A DNA stretch of 64,000 nucleotides from positions 138,693,463 through 138,757,462 of the forward strand of contig NC_044554.1 of NCBI RefSeq assembly GCF_007565055.1, written 5' to 3'. Below are positions 43,616 through 58,075 of this stretch, in pieces. The translations under genes were made by a program, and so were the position numbers. The stretch is from Rhinopithecus roxellana. Its lineage: Eukaryota > Chordata > Mammalia > Primates > Cercopithecidae. Position 1 is the stretch's first letter; every line of letters begins with the position of its first letter. The notes below the pieces were generated by a model. The model did no database searches. It saw only the letters and a program-made list of their open reading frames with translations, and was not told the DNA's origin.

Positions 43616-43930
43616 TATTGGTGGATTGGTGGTTCATGCCTGTAATTCTAGCACTTTGGGAGGCTGAAGTGGGTAGATCCTTTGGGCCCAGAAGTTCAAG
43701 ACCAGCCTGGCCAACATGGCAAAACTCCGTCTCTACAAAAAATACAAAAATTAGCCAGGAGTGGTGGTGGGTGTCTGTAGTCCCAGCTACTTGCAGGGGC
43801 TGAGGCATGAGAATCACTTGAACCTGGGAGGTTGAAGCTACAGTGAGCCGAGATCATGCCACTGCACTTCATCCTAGGTGACAGAAGGAGACCATCTGAG
43901 AAAAAAAGAAAAAAAAGAAAAGAAAATGTG
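43616..43930 (+). mobile_element. Alu, full length, older (AluJ/S-like)
   Basis: From about GGTGGATTGGTGGTTCATGC to an A/G-rich tail (AAAAAAAGAAAAAAAAGAAA). Many differences and the form GGCCCAGAAGTTCAAGACCAG place it among older Alus. It follows the preceding Alu in the same orientation with about 75 bases between. Confidence 0.94.
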
Positions 43931-46209
43931 TGGAGTAGATGCACATATGTGTACCCATATGGTATCTATGACTACTGTGTGGTAAATCAATATTTTTAAA
44001 GCATGATGATTCATATGAAAATACTTTGTAAAATATAAAATGATATATAAATAATCGGTGTTGTTTCTATTATTTTCACATTCACCATTACCATTCCCAA
44101 CAAAAAGAACCCCATGACATGGGGTAAGAAGATCGGGAACAATAAAAGGCAGAATCCATAGAGTGAGGGTTTCAAAAAATAAAATAAAAGCAGTTATTTC
44201 ATATTATCAGAGACATTAAATAATCTGAGAACAAAAACATTGATTTCATTATGAAAATGTTCATTTTCATGAGACTTTTGAATAGTCTCTATAAGATAAA
44301 GTATTCTTAGATATTGTGAGTAAAATGAGACGTGATAAATTGTTTCAAACGGTAAAATAGTATTGAAAAGTGAGATTGGAAGAAGAAAAGGGAAAACATA
44401 AAAATCTGTGAAAATAATTCATCCAACCTTTATTATTTTAGAAAGAATAAAGTGATGTATTTTTTTTGTTCCCCAAAAGTATTCCTGATCATCTATCATC
44501 TATATTATAAAACAGGGCAAGAAAGGTGAGATGGAAATGAGAATAGGTGATGTAAAAGAAAGGTGCTGTCCTTCGGGTGCCTACATATAAAAATCTGAGA
44601 AGTAAGAAAAACTTTTTTTTTTTAAAGGGTAAAAAGTGGGTGTTGGGAAGAAGAAAGAAAGGAGGAAAAAAGGTGAGTATGAGGGAGGAAGCAGGAAAGT
44701 TAGAAGGAAGAATGGAATCAAACCTTGCAGTGTTGAGTAAAAAACAAATTTGATAAAGCTGACATAGGAGTTTAAAGGAGAGAAGGGTAGACTGTTTCCT
44801 TTATAAAATGAAATAGGAAATGGATGAAGCAAATGTTCATATAAGCAATGTCAGTATTCCACTTGCCTTCTCAGACTCAAAAAATACCCATTGCGGTATA
44901 AAAATCTCTAAATATATTTTACTGTCTACATGTAAGAACAATGGTTAGTTTCACACTTTATCTGAGGAAGATGCGTATCTTTCATGACATCAGTTAATTT
45001 GCAGTTGAACGTTTTAATTCGATAATCATTTCTTACAGTTGTTCTGCACCAAGTACTGTTCAAGACAATCATACACTGACTGATAAGAAATTAAACAGAA
45101 TATTGACAGAATCTGCCTGGTCTTGTGCAGCCCAAGTGTCTAGAGGGAGGGCCGGGGTGTGGACTACTGATTTCCTGATGGGCAGAGTGTGATAAATGCC
45201 ATCCCAGCAGCACTAGCTGGAGTAATAAAAGCACAGTGGAGAATGAAAGTAATTCTGCCTGCTCATGAGTTTTTCAACGAAGGCTCCTTGCGAAACTACA
45301 CCAAACTCATTTTTCTTCCAGGACAGAATTTCAATCAACTGGAACTGAGAGTTTAGCTGTGGTTCAGAATGCATTTCTCCCTGCCTCCTTTTTTTTTTCC
45401 CAAAAAACAAAGGTGCTCTGATGCTAAAGATTATTTTTTCATACAGAAGTCCCATATCCCCAACTTTTAGCCTTGAATTAAGAAACACTTGTTAAGATGA
45501 TCAGTTTGAAGCAAAATGAAATCTAAGTATTCAACCACTCATTCTTCAGTTATTTCCACTTGAATTGATTGAACTGATTAACATTGCCCCAGTCATTGCA
45601 CATAAGTGAAGGTAGGGCAGAGGTTTCCTGGCGTTTACTTTTTTTCTTTTTAATTGTCATAAATATCACTTATTACTATAGTATTACCATTTTTCACAGT
45701 TTACCAACCTGGAGGTCACCCTGACTGTTTAAATTCAGAGTGCCATCAAATTAATGAATTCCATGGTAATTCACAAAATGATAGTGCATCTTACTCCCAA
45801 AGATACCTTGTATTTGATGACATAGGTATTTTTAATCCTCCATCCAAAGAAATGGGATCTCAAAGGCCAGGATCCCTCAGCTAAAGAAGTCTGTGGAAGA
45901 GAGGGCTGGGGCCAGAGAAGGGGTCCCTGCAGAGGCTTAAAGAAGTGCCACAGCGGTCTCAGGCCCCACAATGCTAGGAAGGACTCTATAATCTTGTTCT
46001 GTGCTGACCTAGCCTGGCCTGGGTTTGGTGTTTGCTATGACCCTCAAAGCCTGAATCACTCCAAAGCAGATGAGCCAGCATTCTTAATGAGATCTGTGGG
46101 GACTCTAGGGCACCTAAGGTGTGAGTCTCAGCTTCAACGGGGACCTGTAGTGTGGACCTGGGCAGGTAGCTTGATCTTTGCCAGCCTCAGTGGGCTGACC
46201 CATAGCTTA
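43931..46209. other. Unclassified sequence
   Basis: A purine-rich patch lies at 44630-44720. The part at 45820-46205 is clearly richer in G and C than the neighbourhood but matches no repeat or gene I know. Confidence 0.4.
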
Positions 46210-46956
46210 GCCCTCGTTTATAAGTGAGAATATATGGTATTTGATTTTCCATTTCTGAGTTGCTTCACTTAGAATAATGGCCTCCAGATTCATCCAAATT
46301 GCTGAAAATACATTATTTCATTCTCTTTTATATTCCATGGTGTAGATATACTACATTTTCTTTATCCACTCACTCATTGATCAGTGGGCACTGAGGTATT
46401 TTCTGTGTCTTGGCCATTGTGAATTGTGCTGCCGTAAACAGAACACTTGCAGGTGTCTTTTTTATATAATGACTCATTTTCCTTCGGGTGGATACCCAGA
46501 AGTGGTACTGCTGGATTGAATCGCAGGTTTACTTTTAGTTCTTTAAGAAATCTCCATGCTGTTTTCCATAGAGGTTGTAATAATACACATTTCCACCTGC
46601 AGTGTATAAGCATTCCCTTTTCATGACATCCACTCCAGCAGCTATTGTTTTTGACTTTTAAATAATAGCCATTCTGGCTTGGGTAAGGTGGCATCTCACT
46701 GTGGTTTTAATTTGCATTCTCTAGTGATCGGTGATGTTGAGCATATTCTTCATATGTTTATTGGCCGTTCATGTATCTTCTTCCAAGAAATGTCAATTCA
46801 TGTTATTTGCCCACTTTTTGATAAGATTATTTGTTTTTTTCTTGCTGATTTGTTTGAGTTCCTTCCAGATTCTGGATACCAGTTTTTTGTCGGATGCATA
46901 GTTTGCAAATATTTTCTCCCATTCTGCGAATTGTCTGTTTACTCTGCTGATTCTTC
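46210..46956 (-). mobile_element. Older L1 3' fragment, part 1 (L1PB/L1MA-like)
   Basis: Inverted L1 sequence from the 3' UTR boundary (TATAAGTGAGAATATATGG) into ORF2. The minus frame at 46374-46694 is a recognisable but decayed ORF2 C-terminus (LLQPLWKTAWRFLKELK, VPLLGIHPKE). Interrupted by the next Alu. Confidence 0.9.
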
Positions 46957-47254
46957 TTTTTTTTTTTTTTTTGAGATGGAGTCTCGCTCTGTCACCCAGG
47001 CTGCACCAGAGTGCAGTGGCTGGATCTCCGCTCACTGCAAGCTCTGCCTCCGGGTTCACCCCATTCTCCTGCCTCAGCCTCCCGAGTAGCTGGGACTACA
47101 GGCGCCCGCCACCATGCCTGGCTAATTTTTTGTATTTTTAGTAGAGACAGGGTTTCACCATGTTAGCCTGGATGGTCTTGATCTCCTGACCTCGTGATCC
47201 GCCCGCCTCGGCCTCCCAAAGTGCTGGGATTACAGGTGTGAGCCACTGCGCCCA
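46957..47254 (-). mobile_element. Alu (AluY-like) inserted in the L1
   Basis: Complete inverted Alu with a 16-base T run at left. ACTCTGCTGATT lies directly on both sides (left before TCTTC, right from 47255), an exact target duplication of the host L1. It contains an extra CACCAGAG-like insertion near 47003. Confidence 0.96.
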
Positions 47255-47690
47255 ACTCTGCTGATTATTATTTTGCTCTTCAGAAGCTTTTTAGTTTAAT
47301 TAGGTTCCATTTATTTATTTATATTTTGGTTGCATTTGCATTGGAGGTCTTAGTCCTACATTCTTTGCCTAAGCCAATGTCTGGAAGAGTTTTTCCTAAA
47401 TTTTATTCTAGAATTTTTGTGGCTTCAAGTCATATATTTAAGTCTTAATCCACCTTAAGTTGATTTTTATATGAGGTTAGAGATAGGGATCCAGTTTTAT
47501 TCTTCTACATGTACGTATCCAGTTTCCCCAGAACTGTTTATTGAATAAGGTGTCCTTTTCCCAGTTTATGTTGTTGTATGCTTTGTGAAAGATCAGTTTG
47601 TTTTAAGTTTGGCTTTATTTCTGTACCATTGGTATATGTATCCACTTTTATACCACTATTACTCCTGTTTGGTGCATGTAGTCAAACAAA
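47255..47690 (-). mobile_element. Older L1 3' fragment, part 2
   Basis: Continues the L1 interrupted at 46956: ATTTTGCTCTTCAGAAGC, TAGGGATCCAGTTTTATTC and CCAGTTTCCCCAGAAC are inverted ORF2. It fades out near 47690. Confidence 0.88.
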
Positions 47691-47831
47691 AGAATTTTTG
47701 GTTCATTCAAAAATAGTTTTTATTTTTATTTTTTTGTGATATTCTTTGCTTAGAATCCACAGTGACCAGCAAATAGAGTGTATTTGCCTCAATCAATATT
47801 GTAGACATAGCACTCTTTTTTTCCTTCAGTG

Positions 47832-51181
<3,350 letters not shown>

Positions 51182-51236
51182 ACAATGATATCACTTGGAC
51201 TCGGGAAGGGGAACATCACACACCGGGGCCTGTTAT

Positions 51237-51258
51237 GGGGAGGGGGGAGGGGGGAGGG
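51237..51258 (+). other. G-rich run of the L1 3' UTR (G-quadruplex type)
   Basis: GGGGAGGGGGGAGGGGGGAG followed by GG gives four G runs separated by single A. This is the polypurine tract of L1 3' UTRs, known to form quadruplexes. The left arm has only a weaker, interrupted version near 47975-47997. Confidence 0.85.
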
Positions 51259-51404
51259 ATTGCATTGGGAGTTATACCTGATATAAATGACGAGTTGATG
51301 GGTGCTGACGAGTTGATGGGTGCAGCACACCAACATGGCACAAGTATACATATGTAACAAACCTGCACGTTATGCACATGTACCCTAGAACTTAAAGTAT
51401 AATT

Positions 51405-51478
51405 AAAAAAAAAAAAAAAAAGAAAAAGGAAAAGAAAAGAAAAAGAAAAAGAAAAAGAAAAAAGAAGAAAAAAATAAA
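51405..51478 (+). repeat. A-rich L1 tail with (GAAAA)n
   Basis: About 18 A, then AGAAAAAGG and GAAAA-type units, then A-rich sequence to about 51478. Derived from the L1 poly-A tail. Confidence 0.9.
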
Positions 51479-51959
51479 ATGCAAATTGGAATAAAATTTA
51501 AAAAAAAACTCTGAAATGATAAAGATTAATTGAGAAGTTTTAAAAAATGACTAAGCATAGTAATAAAAGATTTAGAATGATTCAGTAATTTCTGGGGCTA
51601 TAGGGGAAGGGGGGAGAGAGAGAGAGGCCATAAATTTTAGGAAAGTTTTTATTTCTGGCCTGAACTGTATACATTTTACAGGTAGGATAATTCAATGTTT
51701 GGAATTTATTTCATGTTTCCATGGGTAAATTGTTCTCATTTGAGGAGCATCAAGGTATTTGTAGCTATTTTTGTGTGTGTGTACAAAAGGTAATTTCTAC
51801 TCACAGTTAATGTTGAACATCTTCTGTGCAAGATCGTGTAGCACATTCCGTGGAAGATGTAAAGTACATATATAAGACAGTTCCCTACTCAAGAAACTTC
51901 ATCTGGGAGTTGGGGAGGCAGGATGGAGACATCAGTACCCCCAAGACCTACCATGATCT
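51479..51959. other. Unclassified sequence
   Basis: A short (AG)n run at about 51613-51628; otherwise nothing recognised. The upper part may already be distant L2. Confidence 0.4.
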
Positions 51960-52460
51960 TGTCCCCCACTGTCCTAGTTCCCTCCCTACTTCCCTCACCT
52001 TGCCTCACCCACACTGACATCCATAAGACATTGCGCACACTTGCCTCTGAGGCTTTTTTTCTTGGCAGAGGAGGGGAGATTGCATTTGCTGTTTCTCCTC
52101 TTGGGTTTCTCCTTCCACGACATCACCACACCTCACTCCCTCACTTCCTTCAGGGTTCTGCTCAAATATCAAGTAATTAGTAGGGGCTCTTTTGAGTCTA
52201 TAATCTAAAATGTGCAGATACACCTCATTCCACTTACCCTATTTTTATTTTTCTCTATAGCACTTATCAGTTTATACATACCTATACAACTTATGCATCT
52301 GATGTACTTATTTATTGTTTACCAGCTGTCTCTGGCCACTAGTCTGTGAGTTCTTTGAAGGGAAGAACATTGTACATTTCATTTGTGTCTGTATCCTCAG
52401 CAGCTAGAACAATACCAGACATGTGATAGGGACTTCATAAGTACTTACTAAGTGAACGAA
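51960..52460 (+). mobile_element. L2 3' end, long copy
   Basis: The L2 3' region in order: a CTTCAGGGTTCTGCTCAAAT segment, ATAGCACTTATCAGTTTATA, TTATTTATTGTTTACCAGC, CTGTCTCTGGCCACTAGTC, GTATCCTCAGCAGCTAGAAC and ACTTACTAAGTGAACGAAAG at the end. It is the clearest L2 in the window. Confidence 0.82.
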
Positions 52461-52920
52461 AGAAGAAACTGATTAATGAAGATACATGTAACTGCGCACG
52501 AGCCAAATTGTTGATACAGGTAATAATCACTAGAGAAATTCATAGGAAATTATTGGGTGTAAACAGTTCCCCAAATTTTACAGGGTGAAAACTGCTCAAG
52601 GAGTGATATTCTGTCTCTTAAATATTATATCTATAAGGAGTGCTATGCCTGGAGGACTACTTAATATATTGCAAGTTTTGATACTTATTTTTGGAGAAGT
52701 ATTTTCCAAGAGGAGATGTATCTTTATCAGGATTTTTAAAATTAGGATTTACACGAATGGCAGGTAGAAGAGATGAGATCAACCTCCCACATGCAGTTTT
52801 CATGACATGGTGTCGGAGGATGCTGGCAAGAGCTGAAACTTAAGGTAAAAAAGGAGACAGGAATTTGCAAAACATAGTTTATGTGCTAATATTCCCAGAG
52901 TTTTGGGGATTTGTGGTTGT
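52461..52920. other. Unclassified sequence
   Basis: Nothing recognised. Confidence 0.45.
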
Positions 52921-53450
52921 CATTAATTCATTTATATCTCAAATATTTATTGGGCATGTATTGTTTGCCCAGAATTATTCTAGAGGCAGAGGACACAGCA
53001 GTGAATAAATAGATTAAACCTCTGCCTTATGTAGCCGACATAGTTTGAGGAAGCGAAATATATGGCATATTCTATCTATGGAAAATAATTGCTGTAGAGG
53101 AAAGTAAAGCAAGGAAGTGAAGTAGGAATTGTAAATGGGGAAGGCAAGAGGATCATAATTTCAAAAGAGAAGGTGGGCAAAACCTCAAGGAGATGTGGAT
53201 GTCAGGAAAATGAATGCCCTGCCCCTGCTTCCCATGTTGCGGGGGGAACAAGGAGGCCAGCGTGGCAGCAGGGAGGAAAGTGGAGCAGAGCAGGCAATAA
53301 AGGCCAGCAGTAAGTGAGGAGGGAACGATCCTGTAGCACCTGCGGATTGGGTTCACTCTGAATAAGGGAAGCTAGTGGATAATTTGGAGTAGAGAAGGTA
53401 CATGATGTGACTTGTGTTTTAAATGGGTCCTCTAGTTGCTCTGTTGATTA
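52921..53450 (-). mobile_element. L2 fragment, minus orientation
   Basis: Inverted L2 3' end: AATATTTATTGGGCATGTATTG, AGGACACAGCAGTGAATAAAT. It appears to extend upstream, since ACATGATGTGACTTGTGTTT and GGGTCCTCTAGTTGCTCTG near 53400-53450 match the usual continuation (ACATGATCTGACTTACGTTT, GATCACTCTGGCTGCTGTG). The 67-codon frame at 53153-53356 is not a gene. Confidence 0.65.
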
Positions 53451-56059
53451 CAGAACTGTGAATCATCCGGAATGGCAATGGGCTTATTGCCTGTAGTTGG
53501 AGGCATTTTTGGTTAGACAAAGTAATTTCACAATTTGCTTTTAGAAAATATTATTTGAATTCGCCAAAAAGGGTCTTTTTAGGTTTTAATTGAACATCTT
53601 TCATTTCCACATAGCACATCTGTTAAAGTCTTCAGCATATCTCTCATCCTCACTGCTACCATGAGAAATTCACTTTCAGGAAGCTTTCTGGGTTAGATAG
53701 AGTGTAAGTGGCCAACGAATCATCTCGTTCACTGACTGTTCTCAAGTGCAGATTACATTGATCTGCTTGGATTCTAACTCACTTTTCCTTCCTTGATATA
53801 TGTTCTTTCTATTAAAGACTAAGGTGAAATGTATTTGCGAGAAATCAGTCGTAGATTTCCTATACTTTGCTTGGCATTCCATTATATTTTAAATTATGTA
53901 TCTAATTAGGTCTAACACCCATTATAGTATGAAAACCTATGCCATATAGTGTTGAAAATTTCATTTTACTGCTGTATCATTTAAACAACAAACTCTAGAA
54001 AATTTCAATCAGGTCTTTAACCTACCCTGGTAGGTCTGAAACTTTTTGAGGTACATTTTATATTTACATTAGTCTCATAAATATCTAGAATTCTGACCTA
54101 AATTTATCTCAGCTATTGCAAGTAATTATGAATAGATAGCTACTTTACAATCCAAGTTGTGGGTTTCCTTGCTTAAAAACTATTTAAGCATGGGGACTTG
54201 AAATCGGCATGACATTTATAAACTGACATATCTGTTCATCACTTTTTAATAAGGTTAGTGTTTTTCAGAGCATGTTGCCATGAGTGCCATGCCATTTAAG
54301 AGAGGCCACTCACTGGTTCAGTATTCATAGATTATTGTAAAAAAATAACATAATGCCCCAATGAAGATGATGTGAATCCAGCACACCTGGGAATGAGTCA
54401 CAATTTTCTTTGATCTCTGATAAACACTTACTTTAAGAATCAGAAAGTTGTTCTCTTTTTAATGTTTGATTCAAGTAGCTTAGTCAACAAACTAAACTTA
54501 ATAAATAAACCAGATAAAATAAAATTTGCAATTTGTTATGTCAGCTCCTTGGCTCGGGTTATGCCAGATTACCACATAATGGATGATTATACAATCGTGT
54601 TGTATGATAAAATCAACCAAGATTAATATAATTTAATTAACTACATTGAAGTGAGGCAACCACTCTGAATATTCTTGAAATTATTAACCTTCAAGAAAAT
54701 GAAGGGTTTAATTGAAATAATGCAGGGAATGCCTTTTACTGTTATCTTCTATTTCAAACAAACTCTAAGATCTATTGGGTATTTGACCTGATATATTGAG
54801 GTCTCCTACATGAATTTCTAAAACTATAATCTTAATAAATCTCATTTTTGTGGAGTACTTTTCTAAGACCACCACCCTCCTTAAATAAACTAAAACAGAC
54901 TATAACTTATTAAGGATGTGAACTGGCCAGATATATTCTTTTCACTGTTGCCATAATTAGATAATGAAAAATGAAAATGCTTGGATTCTCACAAAACAAT
55001 GCACACATAAAAGGCATACCAATTTGGTTCTGTTTATTCACAATATTACCACCCCTTATGCCCACCGTTTAGGACCCCTTTGAATACGTAAAAATTCAAA
55101 TCCAGTTATGCCCTGCTGCTCTGAGCCAGGGGTATGAGACTCACAACATTCCTGAAATGATAAACACAACTGTCTCAAATAATATAGCTTGATATAAAAA
55201 ATGGCTTAGAGAACTGCAGAAAATACTGAAATTTTAGAGACAGACGTTTTTCTGATGGGATTTTCTATGAAGGCATTGAGGAAATGGTTCACCTTACTTC
55301 CAAGGAAATAGGATGCCAGGTCTATTCTAACACTCTGCCATGGTAATACTGCAGAGATAGGAAATAGATTGAAATTTGTTTCTGGTTTGACTGTATCTGT
55401 CATTTATAATTGCATAGTTACTCTGATTACATAAGCCAACCTTCCCTAGCTATCTTTTTCAGTCTTGATGTAATACCTTCCATGTGCATGTCTAGGAAAA
55501 TATTTGTATAGGTGAGCATGTGTGTTATGTATTGGTTTTTAAAAAATCCTTTGTTTAGTAAATAAAAAAACTGGTGGAGAATGTCTTTTGGTCAAGAGTT
55601 CATAGATTTGAAAGGTTTGCTTCTGAAAGAATTTGTTGAAATTTTCTGACTGTTATGGGAAAATGGGCATTCAGCCCTACACAGATCATTGGGAAAATGA
55701 ACCAGATTCAAGACCTCAGCTATAAAAGTCACAGAGAGCATGAAATTTTGTCTAGGGTTTTATTGTAGTGACTCACAGCTGCATAATAATCACCATTGCA
55801 GAAAACAGAGGCATTCAGGTACTCAAAGAATGACTCTCATTTTGGAGATTCCAAAGGTTTTATTTTTTCATTAGAAAGAGGCACGGTATAACCATGGTTA
55901 TACAAATATTGCATCATTATATCTATCATTCAATAAGCTTTCAATACATTTTTGTTACTTTGTGAGTTGATAAAAGAAGTTGATAAATGAAAAAATACAA
56001 GTTTTTGATTTGCCTTTTTCAGCAACACAAGGTTATTTGGAAATTAAACATTATTTAAC
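53451..56059. other. Unclassified AT-rich sequence
   Basis: The longest stretch without a recognised repeat in the right half. No exon signals I can support; the frame at 55206-55403 lacks a domain. Confidence 0.45.
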
Positions 56060-56230
56060 AAGTGAATTATTTGTTTATTTATTCATCGAATACTCCTTGC
56101 CTTCGACTTAACCAATGCCAGTTACTTAGGAGAAAACAGTGAATCAGATGGACATCATCCATGATCTTATGGTGTTTATAATCTAATGGGTTATGCTATT
56201 AGGATTAAACATGTAGATTACAGATACATA
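56060..56230 (-). mobile_element. L2 3' fragment
   Basis: TTTATTTATTCATCGAATACTC, GAAAACAGTGAATCAGATGG and ATCTTATGGTGTTTATAATC match the inverted L2 3' end (AACAGTGAACAAAACAGA, GGAGCTTACATTCTA). Confidence 0.55.
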
Positions 56231-56344
56231 GTCTGATGGTTTCTTAAACTATCATCCATACTAAATTTGTATTCAATGGATATTTTGTAGTCAATTAGTG
56301 CCTTGCTAAGCATGCTGTCAGTTTTGAAGTTTAGTTATACATTA

Positions 56345-56450
56345 GTGGTATCCAGGGAATTTGTACATACAGATTTACACAACCTAAACCCAACCTACTG
56401 AATCAGAATCTCTAGAGTTGAGACCTAGAAGTCTGAATATTTAAGGAACT
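56345..56450 (+). mobile_element. MER5A-like hAT transposon fragment
   Basis: CCAACCTACTGAATCAGAAT followed by CTCTAGAGTTGAGACCTAGA and GTCTGAATATTTAAGGAAC corresponds to the MER5A interior (ACCTACTGAATCAGAAACTC TGGGGGTGGGGCC). Ends decayed. Confidence 0.6.
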
Positions 56451-57140
56451 CTGTGACTTTGATAAAGCTAAGCTGGCATTCACAAATCAGTATTCAGGGA
56501 AAGATAGAAATCTGAAATCAGTATTTGCATAAAGTTTTATGTTCATGCCAAAACAAAAGTAAGTATCAATGGACTATTGTTCTGTGTCAAATCATTTCAT
56601 GTGAAGAGGTGATCAAAGTAGGCTCAGTCATTGGCCCTACCTCATTACACCTAATATTACAATCACTGTCCCTAGGGTTTGCCACTAATGTATGGATTTT
56701 ACTCCCTTGAGCCTTCTGTTACTGAGTAGCATTCTCTAGATAGTGAATCTCTTCATATTTCCTTGTCATCACTCTTTTACCTATAGTGAAACCAACTCTG
56801 AACATAACTTTCCCAATAGAAACTTGGAGGGTTTATTTCACTGGCTTCAATAACTTTCACTGTAACCAAAAGAATGTTGCCTTCTCTTACCATCTCTGTT
56901 CTTATTGTTTACTCCTCACCTGTATAACAATGTAATTACTCATGTGCATAGTAAAAAAGATTCAATTTTTGGTTTTCCATACATAAGGGATTTTGGACAC
57001 AAAATCATATATTCAAAGTTCCTCATAATTCTCAATCATATGGTCTCATTGCTTTCGTTCTCTGATACTTAACTCTCAAAGGACCATCTCTGTGAAGCTT
57101 TCAATTTTTCTCCCTGTGGATCTGTCCACTTTAAAAGCTG
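56451..57140. other. Unclassified sequence
   Basis: Nothing recognised. Confidence 0.45.
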
Positions 57141-57345
57141 GACTAAGTCATCACTTAATATCATTAATAACTTATTGGAAATGGCAACCTTAAGCAAAAT
57201 GATGTATAGGAAAATCATTTTTTTTCCTTCTCAGCAACATATAATGAAACAATGTTGAACAAAACGACATTATTTGAGGTGTCATTTTGCTTAAAATTGT
57301 GGTTTCTAAGACCCTATCAATGACATTAAATGAGGATTTACTGTA
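57141..57345. mobile_element. MITE-like DNA transposon with long inverted ends (Tigger-like)
   Basis: The two ends (57141-57203 and 57281-57345) are imperfect inverted repeats. CTTAATATCATTAATAAC on the left answers TTATCAATGACATTAAATG-type sequence on the right, and TTAAGCAAAATGAT answers GTCATTTTGCTTAA. The centre has no coding capacity. The pattern suits a non-autonomous TcMar-Tigger element; the exact family is not settled. Confidence 0.65.
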
Positions 57346-57934
57346 CTAGATTCTGCCAGCCAGCTGGGCAAAGGATCAGAACTCAAAAATAGCTCAACTG
57401 GACTTTATTAAATGCTTACATTGTTATCCAGGAATTAGTTACTTTAGAACTCATGACCTTGGGAAAACTGCAAGCTCTTCTAACCAGCAGCAAATGGCCC
57501 CGGCTATGGTTTTGAAGATAGGATAAGACATACTGAGCCAATATGCTTCCCTCTAGAATGGGGTAAGGAGTGCCTTGTATCATCCTTTCTGCAATCAGAG
57601 ATCTGCTTCACTGCGTTAGAACTGCAGAGTGCACTTTTGCTTGCGGTACTCAATGCAGAGAATTAAAGACTTTCAATAAAGGGATTAAAACAGAGAGTCT
57701 GTCCTGACAAATAACTTTTGAATAGAGGGAATCTGACTTTGCATACATTCTCCTTGTTGTATAGAGGTGAAGCATCTTTATGCATAAGCATCTTATGCAT
57801 CAAGAGAGAACCACTAGTTGTTTCTGTTTTTCAGGTTTTGTTTTTTAAGGGTAAAGAAAGAATTAGTTTCTCTTTGTTTAGTGAAGCTTAATCAGTTATT
57901 CACTTAAAAAAACCTGTGTCTTATTTATTTAGCC
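57346..57934. other. Unclassified sequence
   Basis: Nothing recognised; the 3' half may be more of the MLT1-like LTR that follows. Confidence 0.4.
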
Positions 57935-58075
57935 CCAACCACTGTCCTACTGCAAAAGCATCAGAGACCCCAAGTTAGAACCACTGAATTGAACCCATCA
58001 ACCGCTAAAACCGTTATTATTGATTATTATTTTATGCCATAAATTTAAGTGATTTGCTATGCATCAAAAGATAAT
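57935..58075 (+). mobile_element. MLT1-like LTR 3' end
   Basis: GTTAGAACCACTGAATTGAACCC, then TTATTATTGATTATTATTTTATGCCATAAA and GATTTGCTATGCATCAAAAGATAA match the end of MLT1 LTRs (TGATTGTTGTTTTAAGCCAC TAAGTTT, GTTTGTTATGCAGCAATAGA TAA). The 5' part is not clear. Confidence 0.6.
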
